This document shows positions 25,018 through 31,551 of a stretch of 31,551 nucleotides of DNA, one piece after another. The stretch's first letter is position 1, and each line of letters starts with the position of its first letter. Position numbers and translations under genes: made by a program. The notes under the pieces were generated by a model that did not search any database, was not told the DNA's origin, and worked only from the letters and a program-made list of their open reading frames with translations. Source of the DNA: JADKBO01 sp037968395 (lineage in GTDB: Bacteria; Bacteroidota; Bacteroidia; Chitinophagales; Saprospiraceae); contig JBBKVK010000106.1 in assembly GCA_037968395.1 (NCBI GenBank), positions 1 to 31,551 on the forward strand, read 5' to 3'.

Positions 25018-25591
25018 TAGAGCTAAATTGGTTATAGATATGATGAAGATAATAGATAAATACTAGAAATTGTACTTTTTATAGATTAAACTCACACTAA
25101 AATATGAGTTCATGTAATTGGTCGCATATTGTCATTGCAAAAAATCAGGTATAAGAGTTTCATAAAAACACATATATTACATTTACTAGTTATATCTAAA
25201 TCTTTTATATACTGATATAAATAGATGTACTAGTAAGGATTTTTAAAATCACTGGTTTCATCAGTTTTACCCTTCTGAGCCACCCTATTAAATGAAATCA
25301 TATTATTTATCTATTTTTAGATTTTGATTAAAGATTATAAATGATTCGCCAACTTTTATAATTTATATAACTAATTGTTGTTCTTATCTTTGGTGAGTCG
25401 TAAAATAATGAAGTTAAGCCTTATTTGCAAAATTCGGAACCAAATGTAAAGACCATCATGAGGGAAGTGGACAATACTGGTATTGGTCAAATAATATTTA
25501 GACTTTCTACATTTAGCTTACCATCAATTAAAATTTTCTACCCACTGAACAAAACTGTCTATATTTGCATCTTATAAGAAATTCACACTTT
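25018..25591. other. Gene-poor gap between the M43 and TPR genes
   Basis: Strongly AT-rich, with no supported gene. A TATCTTTG box is present at 25385-25392 with no good gene after it; the nearest frame (ATG 25408) has 13 codons. A different frame is open from about 25404 to 25579 and reads partly protein-like (EPNVKTIMREVDNTGIGQ), which may be a gene remnant or chance. The promoter of the TPR gene lies at the right edge. Confidence 0.5.
25560..25567 (+). promoter_or_regulatory. Predicted -7 promoter box for the TPR lipoprotein gene
   Basis: TATATTTG, an exact TAnnTTTG match. The predicted start near 25573 leaves about 19 nt before ATG 25592 and rules out the TTG at 25565 as the start codon. 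Confidence 0.5.
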
Positions 25592-27010
25592 ATGAAATAT
25601 TTCAAAACAGTACTTTTGTTTACCATTCTTACATTAGCATGTACCCCTAAAGTTGCTAAAGTGATAGAAGAAAAACCATCAGAAACGGTAAATGAAAATG
25701 TACCCTGCCCTGCTTTTAACAACCTATCTAGTTATAAAAAAGAACTAGCAGAAAATGCTTTTGTATTGTACAAAGACTATTTTGGAATGGGTAAATACAA
25801 AGAGGCATTCCCTTATTGGAGACAAGCTTACACACTAGCTCCTGGATCTAATGGGAGTGTAAAGAGTCACTTTGACGATGGCGTCACATTGTATGCAGAT
25901 TTGATGTCTAAATCATCTGATAAAGAATTACAACAAAAATATATGGATACCATCAATCAGATCTATGCAAAAAGAGAGATGTGTTTTCCTGTAGATGCTG
26001 ATTATTATGGGCAAAAAGGCTTTGATTACTACTATAAACTTATTGAGTTTGTCGATGAGCAAACCATCTATGATACCTTTAAGAAATCGATTGATGTAGG
26101 TGGAGGCAAAGTGCCTTATTTTATTATTAACCCATTTACAAAAGTGCTATACGATAAAGTAAATGCAGGAACTGTAGATAATAAAGAAGCAAGTGGGTAT
26201 TCTATAAAAATGATGGATGCCGTCAAAAACGGGTTGGCTACTTGTACAGGTAAAGCATGTGAATCTTGGAATATTATTAATGAATATGCTCCAGACTTGC
26301 TGGGTTCATTAGAAGGTGTAGATGACTTTTATGATTGTAATTACTACATGGATAAGTACTATGCTCTATACCTTGCAAATCCTGATGATTGTGAAATAAT
26401 AAATACCGCATTAAGTAGAATGCTTAGAGGAGGTTGTGCAGAAAATGATGTAAAGGTGGCTGAAATAAAAACTGCAAAAGAAAGTAAATGTTATACTCCA
26501 CCTCCTCCTCCTGGGATGTTAAGACAAGGATATGATGCTTACCAAGCTGGTAATTACAAACTAGCAGTACAACAATTTGATCAATATGTATTAGAGAATG
26601 ATGATCCAGAAAAGCAAGCAAAATACAGCTTATTGATTGCAAAAATCTACTATGGAGATATTAAAAATTACCCAAAAGCCAGAGAGTATGCTAAAAAAGC
26701 TGCCTCATATAAGCCAGGTTGGGGAGATCCATACATTCTAATTGGAAAACTATATGCATCAAGTGGCCCTCTTTGTGGACCTGGCCGTGGTTGGGATAGT
26801 CAAGTAGTAACATGGCCAGCGATTGACATGTTTCAATATGCTAAAAACATTGATCCAGCAGCCACTTCTGAAGCAAATAAGTGGATCAACACTTACACTA
26901 AGTATATGCCAAGTAAAGAAGATATTTTTTTTAGAAGTATAAAGGCAGGATCTTCTTATAGAGTCCCTTGTTGGATTCAAGAAAACACAATTGTAAGAAC
27001 TTCCGATTAG
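25592..27010 (+). CDS. TPR-repeat lipoprotein
   Basis: A 472-residue protein from ATG 25592, chosen because it begins a lipoprotein signal (MKYFKTVLLFTILTLACTPK, Cys at residue 17) and follows a promoter box; an upstream TTG at 25565 would only add nine residues. The body is helical with TPR-like units: LAENAFVLYKDYFGMGKYKEAFPYWRQAYTLAPG-type at about 40-75, and near the C-terminus GYDAYQAGNYKLAVQQFDQYV and ARE-YAKKAASYKPGWGDPYILIGKLYAS. A Cys-Gly-rich turn (GPLCGPGRGWDSQVVTWPAIDMF) after the last TPR, followed by AKNIDPAATSEANKWI, is a recurring ending of Bacteroidota envelope TPR proteins. It is probably an inner-leaflet outer-membrane lipoprotein acting as a scaffold. Role unknown. The giant surface-protein gene follows 183 bp later in the same direction. 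Confidence 0.85.
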   Translation: MKYFKTVLLFTILTLACTPKVAKVIEEKPSETVNENVPCPAFNNLSSYKKELAENAFVLYKDYFGMGKYKEAFPYWRQAYTLAPGSNGSVKSHFDDGVTLYADLMSKSSDKELQQKYMDTINQIYAKREMCFPVDADYYGQKGFDYYYKLIEFVDEQTIYDTFKKSIDVGGGKVPYFIINPFTKVLYDKVNAGTVDNKEASGYSIKMMDAVKNGLATCTGKACESWNIINEYAPDLLGSLEGVDDFYDCNYYMDKYYALYLANPDDCEIINTALSRMLRGGCAENDVKVAEIKTAKESKCYTPPPPPGMLRQGYDAYQAGNYKLAVQQFDQYVLENDDPEKQAKYSLLIAKIYYGDIKNYPKAREYAKKAASYKPGWGDPYILIGKLYASSGPLCGPGRGWDSQVVTWPAIDMFQYAKNIDPAATSEANKWINTYTKYMPSKEDIFFRSIKAGSSYRVPCWIQENTIVRTSD

Positions 27011-27193
27011 TAATCTGAAGGTACGCCTATGGTTTTGAGTTTGTGGATCGTTATTAAATAGAATTGAGTTACAGTGAATTAAAATCACTGCGAAAGTTAA
27101 ATTCAACTATTTAATTTACATTACGCAACTAATTTGCTATCTTGGATATATAAATATAGACCAGTATAGTTTTTATAGCCAAATCTCATTATT

Positions 27194-30100
27194 ATGAAAG
27201 GACTTTTACCTGTATCAATATTATGTTTATCTATTCTTTTTACAAATAATGTAAAATCCCAAGATTGGATAGAAACCAATGGAATCGACAATACGCTCAG
27301 TTTTGAAAAACTTGTATTTACCAATGTTGCAACTGGAGTGGCTATTGATGATGCCAACAATGTCTGGCTCTCACCTAATGGGTCATTAAGTTGGGAAAAC
27401 AATAGTTTTTCAAACCAAAACCAGCTAAACGCTATTGAACCAATAAGCGACTCAGAAATATGGGTAGTAGGAGCAAATGGTACATTAAGAAGAGGTATTA
27501 TCAATAATGGATCTATCAGCTGGGGTGTTATAAATTCTACTACTAATAATACTCTAAACAATGCCCATTTTATAGACTCCAATGCTGGATGGCTTGTTGG
27601 TGACAATAGCACATTAAGGTTTACTCAAAATAGTCTTTCTTTCTCTACTCAAAGTGTTCCAGGCTTAACTGCCGATTATAATGATATCTATGTAAATGAT
27701 GATTTAGGGATCATTGTAACCTCCTCAAATAGAATTGGGATCTCGAGAAATGGTGGAAAATTTTGGGAATTAGGTGCTATACTCCCAGCTACAGACAATA
27801 TTCAAATAGAGTATGCCAATGGATTCTTTTATGTTTTGTCTAGTCAAGGAGTCTTGATGCGTAGTAATAATGGTGATATTTGGACAGTAATCAATACACC
27901 AGTATCTGAGATAAATAGTTTTGATATCGGACTTGGGGCCTTATACATTGTCGGAAATGGTGGAGAGACCTATTCTTCACCTACATTCGGTAATTCTTGG
28001 CAGGAGATCAATGGCATCCCAAGTACAATAGATGTCAATGACATTTCTTGCACAGACAATGGATGCTACGCTGCAGGTACTGAGGGTAAAATTTACTGGC
28101 TTTGTAAAAGAATCACTGTAGGAGGTAGAATTTGGGGTGATAAAGTGACTAATTGTACGGATGACAATGACTTAGAGAATGGCTATGCAAATGTGGTAGT
28201 TAACCTATTGAGTGGGGCAAATATTATTGCTACAACTACTTCCGGTGACAAAGGAAATTACCAGTTTATAGTACAAGAAGGTAGTTACACTGTTTCATTA
28301 AATGCATCAAATTTTACTCCAAATGGAGCACTATATAATAATACGCCATGTGGCACTGCAATTGACCCAAACAACAATATTTCTGGTGATCAAAATGGAC
28401 AATCAGTTGGAAACACAATTGCAACACCAGTGCCCATTGATTTAAGGTGTGGCGAAGAATTGGGAGCTCAAGGTGTTGAAAACCTTACTGTGGATTTTGG
28501 ACTAACTTTTGGATGCAGCACAAATGGTCCGAACAGTTTAGCCTCCACAAATTGTAACAATCCTACTTATTCCTGTAATCTAAACAATGCTGTGCAAGGA
28601 TGTAAAGTGATGAATAGTATTGTAAGTTCTAATATTGTGCAAGGCTGTTCGAAACTAGATTCTATTACCAACCGTACATGGTTTACCTTTTATGGGGGAA
28701 CTGGTAATTATCAAATTATTATAAGCCCTCAAGGTTGTTTTCCAGGAAGTACAGGCATGACAGGTATGAAGGTAGGTGTTGTCAAAGAATGTGACGATAA
28801 TAATAATGTGTTTTGCAAAGATGTATGTGGTACTGGTTCCAATGTAAGTATTCCTTCAACTTCTCTTCAGCCTGGACAAGTTTATTATATATGGATTGAT
28901 GGATGCGATGGAAGTGTTTGTGGATACGACATCACCATTTCTGGCAATTACGTCCAATTTGTTATTCCTGCAATAGACAAATTATTAATAAATGGTCAAG
29001 ATGGTAATACTAATGCAATCTGTGGTGGATCGGACATAGTTGTAGAAGCAAAAGACTTGTTAGGTATATATAATACAATGGAGGCTACATTCTTTTGGGA
29101 GATAAAAGCCAATGGAGTATTGATTACAGCACTTCAAACAGATACTAATTTCTTTGCATACACCTTAAATGACGTTAATACCTACCAGATTTGCCTTGTA
29201 AAAATCACCAACAATTGTGAATCTAAAAATATAAATGGCTGTAATGAAATCATACTAATGGAAGTAGCAGACGAAGACTTTGGGTTAGTGGAGATCTGTC
29301 AAAATGATTTAGTTTTTTATACTGGTCCCACATTTGTCAACGGTAACCCTAATAATACAAATGACCCGAATGGTGATGGCACTATTGGTTGGCAAGATGG
29401 CAATCAATTATTCCCTGGCACTAACACAGTGACCATTACCAATGCCTTAGGATGTACGTATGATCAAACTGTAGAAATAGTGGAGCTAATCCCTTCACCA
29501 GCAGCTAATATAACAGAGCTTGTTTGCGATGGAGCTGACTTTCCTATATACGTTGGAGATCAAAATTATTTTGCAGAAGTCATAAATAAAAATATTACTA
29601 TTAACAATGGGGCAGAAAATGGATGTGACAGTTTTATTGTATTAAATATAATTTACCTTGATGTAGAAGGTGACATACAGCAACTAGGTTGTGATTCTTC
29701 TGGAGTTAACTTACAGTTTGTACCATCTTTTATTAAAAACACTGCAAACCGACCGATAGTATCTACATGGTATGATGGTAATGGCAATGTGGTACCTGAT
29801 GATGGAGACAATGACCCTTATACCATTACCGTACCTTACTCTGCTAATACTTATACTTTAGAACTGTCAATAATGGTTCCTGGAATAGGTACTTGTGCCT
29901 TCATTTTTGACCATACTATTAATTTTGCTCTGCCTACTATCGTTGGAGTTGACTCATTATGTATTGGAGAATCTGGTAGTTTTCTATTCACCTTCCCTAC
30001 TGGTATTAATGAAACACCTCTTTGGAATGTGGATAATGGTAACTTCACTGGATTATTTAATCTAAATCAACCAATTACCATAGATTGGGATGCTCCGGGA

Positions 30101-31551
30101 GTAAAGACATTGACTTTAGCTTATCAGTCTAATGGTTGTTATGTAGAGCAAACAGCTACAGTTGTCGTTTTACCAAAATATGAGTCGAGTAATTTCGCAT
30201 GTAATTCTGGAGATAATTCTGTAACTTTTACTTGGCCAAACTTGCCATTTAATCAAGTTGAAAGCATCAATGTACTAACTGGTCAAAGTGGTACATTAGG
30301 ACCTAACTCTTTTGTGGTAGATAGCCTCAATGGAGGAGAAGGGGTTACTATTGAAATCAATATTGTATCAGACATTTGTGCATCTTACAGTATTTTAGCT
30401 CTTTGTGGATCAGAAGCTTGTGATTCAATAGCTAACTTACCAAATTATTCAAATTGCACAAATGCTAGCTCTAATACCATTTGTGACATCAGGACCCTTC
30501 AATCAGGATGTGCTACTATGAACAATCCTACGACAATCAATCCTGGTATCGCTTGCCTGACTGGAAGTGATTTTAATCTAGAATGGGTTCCTTTTACAGC
30601 TGGTACGGGTAATTATAACATTGATATATTAGTCTATAATTGTAATCAAGGCACTATCGCTGATGGTATGCAATATGCTATTTTTGAAGCGTGTGACTTA
30701 GCTAATCCTATCATTTGCAGTAGTTCTTGTACTACTAACAATGTATCTATCGGCTCTGGTATATTAAATCCAGGACAAGATTATGTCATCATGCTTAATG
30801 GATGTAATGGTACTATCTGTGATTATAGTTTCATCATAAGTGGAGATTTTGCTCCTTATGTATTGCCAAGTGTTTTAGATGTAAATATTGATGGTGCTAT
30901 TGCTGATTCTATTAGCATATGTGAAGGCACATCCGTAAACTTTTCATTGGTTTTTGATCAAACTTTGTATAGTGAAATATACGGAAGTGATCTAACTTGG
31001 ACAATTAAAAACTTAGAAAGTCAAGCAATAACAAATATTACAACAACTGCTTCCAATTTATTATTAGATAATCTAGGTGTAGGAAAATACGAGGTTTGCT
31101 TTACAGGTATTTCCAACAGCTGCAGTGATGTAACTTATCAGCCAATTTGTAAATATATAAATATATTAAAAGACTTTGATCCTCTGATCATCACCTGTAT
31201 TAATAATGCTGATGTTATTACATTTACTTGGACAACAGATCCTGATCATTTGTCTTATGATGTTGTTGTGTCAACAGGGCAAACTGGTGTATTAACTGGA
31301 AATACTTATACAGTGACTGGATTACAAAATAATGAAGAAGTCACCATTGAAGTCACAGCCAATGTGCTAAACGGGTGTCAAGAAATTACAGCTACTTCCA
31401 GTTGTGTTGCCTCTGATTGCCCAACAGTTACCATCGTTATTGATTTTGGAGGCCCAATAACAGTTTGCTTAAAAGATAGTGCAGCAAATGTCAATTTTAC
31501 AGCAGGTGTTACACCAGTCACTTCGGGTACAGGAGTTTTTTCAGGAGCAGG
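27194..31551 (+). CDS. Giant secreted Cys-rich modular surface protein (partial, 3' end beyond window)
   Basis: An open frame from ATG 27194 runs 1452 codons without a stop to the window edge. A signal peptide covers residues 1-23 (SILCLSILFTNNVKSQ). Residues about 24-300 look like a Ycf48/BNR-type beta-propeller, with repeated ATGVAIDDANNVWLS, EIWVVGANGTLRRG and NAGWLVGDNSTLRF blades. Residues about 305-430 form an SdrD-B/carboxypeptidase-regulatory-like beta sandwich (VGGRIWGDKVTNCTDDNDLE ... GNYQFIVQEGSYTVSL). Then come two copies of a Cys-rich PPC-like module (from residues 461 and 1097; GTGNY and LQPGQVYYIWIDGC / LNPGQDYVIMLNGC) and two fn3-like modules (from 1003 and 1335; SVTFTWPN / VITFTWTT). 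Such Saprospiria proteins usually end in a gliding-motility or T9SS C-terminal domain, here unseen. Probably a surface adhesin. Confidence 0.9.
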   Translation, partial: MKGLLPVSILCLSILFTNNVKSQDWIETNGIDNTLSFEKLVFTNVATGVAIDDANNVWLSPNGSLSWENNSFSNQNQLNAIEPISDSEIWVVGANGTLRRGIINNGSISWGVINSTTNNTLNNAHFIDSNAGWLVGDNSTLRFTQNSLSFSTQSVPGLTADYNDIYVNDDLGIIVTSSNRIGISRNGGKFWELGAILPATDNIQIEYANGFFYVLSSQGVLMRSNNGDIWTVINTPVSEINSFDIGLGALYIVGNGGETYSSPTFGNSWQEINGIPSTIDVNDISCTDNGCYAAGTEGKIYWLCKRITVGGRIWGDKVTNCTDDNDLENGYANVVVNLLSGANIIATTTSGDKGNYQFIVQEGSYTVSLNASNFTPNGALYNNTPCGTAIDPNNNISGDQNGQSVGNTIATPVPIDLRCGEELGAQGVENLTVDFGLTFGCSTNGPNSLASTNCNNPTYSCNLNNAVQGCKVMNSIVSSNIVQGCSKLDSITNRTWFTFYGGTGNYQIIISPQGCFPGSTGMTGMKVGVVKECDDNNNVFCKDVCGTGSNVSIPSTSLQPGQVYYIWIDGCDGSVCGYDITISGNYVQFVIPAIDKLLINGQDGNTNAICGGSDIVVEAKDLLGIYNTMEATFFWEIKANGVLITALQTDTNFFAYTLNDVNTYQICLVKITNNCESKNINGCNEIILMEVADEDFGLVEICQNDLVFYTGPTFVNGNPNNTNDPNGDGTIGWQDGNQLFPGTNTVTITNALGCTYDQTVEIVELIPSPAANITELVCDGADFPIYVGDQNYFAEVINKNITINNGAENGCDSFIVLNIIYLDVEGDIQQLGCDSSGVNLQFVPSFIKNTANRPIVSTWYDGNGNVVPDDGDNDPYTITVPYSANTYTLELSIMVPGIGTCAFIFDHTINFALPTIVGVDSLCIGESGSFLFTFPTGINETPLWNVDNGNFTGLFNLNQPITIDWDAPGVKTLTLAYQSNGCYVEQTATVVVLPKYESSNFACNSGDNSVTFTWPNLPFNQVESINVLTGQSGTLGPNSFVVDSLNGGEGVTIEINIVSDICASYSILALCGSEACDSIANLPNYSNCTNASSNTICDIRTLQSGCATMNNPTTINPGIACLTGSDFNLEWVPFTAGTGNYNIDILVYNCNQGTIADGMQYAIFEACDLANPIICSSSCTTNNVSIGSGILNPGQDYVIMLNGCNGTICDYSFIISGDFAPYVLPSVLDVNIDGAIADSISICEGTSVNFSLVFDQTLYSEIYGSDLTWTIKNLESQAITNITTTASNLLLDNLGVGKYEVCFTGISNSCSDVTYQPICKYINILKDFDPLIITCINNADVITFTWTTDPDHLSYDVVVSTGQTGVLTGNTYTVTGLQNNEEVTIEVTANVLNGCQEITATSSCVASDCPTVTIVIDFGGPITVCLKDSAANVNFTAGVTPVTSGTGVFSGA

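Noticed and set aside
27072..27090. CAGTGA / TCACTG hairpin after the TPR gene as a terminator
   Set aside because: Only a 6-bp stem with a 7-nt loop and no T-run on either strand.
26424..27106. Minus-strand open frames within and after the TPR gene
   Set aside because: They are antisense to the TPR coding region, or overlap its end, and have no signal, domain or promoter of their own.
27121..27612. 163-codon minus-strand open frame opposite the start of the giant gene
   Set aside because: It lies antisense to the signal peptide and propeller of the giant surface protein, which reads as genuine protein throughout; the minus frame is a shadow.
1..31551. tRNA, rRNA, tmRNA or riboswitch elements
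   Set aside because: No T-arm-like GGTTCGAATCC motifs, rRNA cores or recognised riboswitch cores were found when reading both strands, including before the PLP enzyme gene, where a SAM riboswitch might have been expected.

Overview
The window is about 31.5 kb of AT-rich chromosomal DNA from a member of the Bacteroidota, most likely a Saprospiria-like marine or aquatic lineage. The evidence is a type IX secretion (T9SS) sorting domain on a secreted subtilase, a pappalysin-like M43 protease, a giant Cys-rich modular surface protein, a GC-poor codon style, and TAnnTTTG promoter elements (the Bacteroidota -7 box) in place of the -10/-35 type. No rRNA, tRNA, CRISPR array, integrase or intact insertion sequence was seen. 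Most of the window reads as ordinary core and envelope genes.

Layout. 1-3.5 kb: a stand-alone LytTR DNA-binding protein; then, on the minus strand, an SRPBCC protein, a secreted hypothetical protein, a membrane-anchored rhodanese, and an Lrp/AsnC regulator with a small DUF3820 gene. 3.66-4.91 kb: a PLP-dependent cystathionine gamma-synthase-family enzyme, divergent from the Lrp gene and closed by a strong bidirectional terminator. 5-9.7 kb (minus): a small Spy-like periplasmic protein, then a tight TMTC-type membrane glycosyltransferase / dprA / alkaline phosphatase operon. 9.9-16.6 kb (plus): a complete tetR-tolC-hlyD-RND efflux operon with a candidate TetR operator over its promoter. 16.7-17.5 kb: a YgjP-type zinc metalloprotease. 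17.5-20.6 kb (minus): a T9SS-exported S8 subtilase. 20.6-21.55 kb: a gene-free stretch holding a cluster of degenerate short repeats, some direct and some inverted. 21.55-23.4 kb: mutL. 23.56-25.02 kb (minus): an M43 protease. 25.02-25.59 kb: gene-poor. 25.59-27.01 kb: a TPR lipoprotein. 27.19 kb to the window end: the 5' 4.36 kb of a giant secreted modular protein that runs off the edge.

Functional themes are envelope biology (efflux pump, secreted proteases, surface protein, glycosyltransferase, phosphatase), DNA maintenance (DprA, MutL) and sulfur amino-acid metabolism with a local Lrp regulator. The points most worth a second look are the repeat cluster upstream of mutL, the MutL C-terminus with eroded endonuclease motifs, the giant partial protein with duplicated modules, the putative TetR operator, and a promoter box sitting in a terminator loop. 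I found no convincing wholly new multi-gene system.
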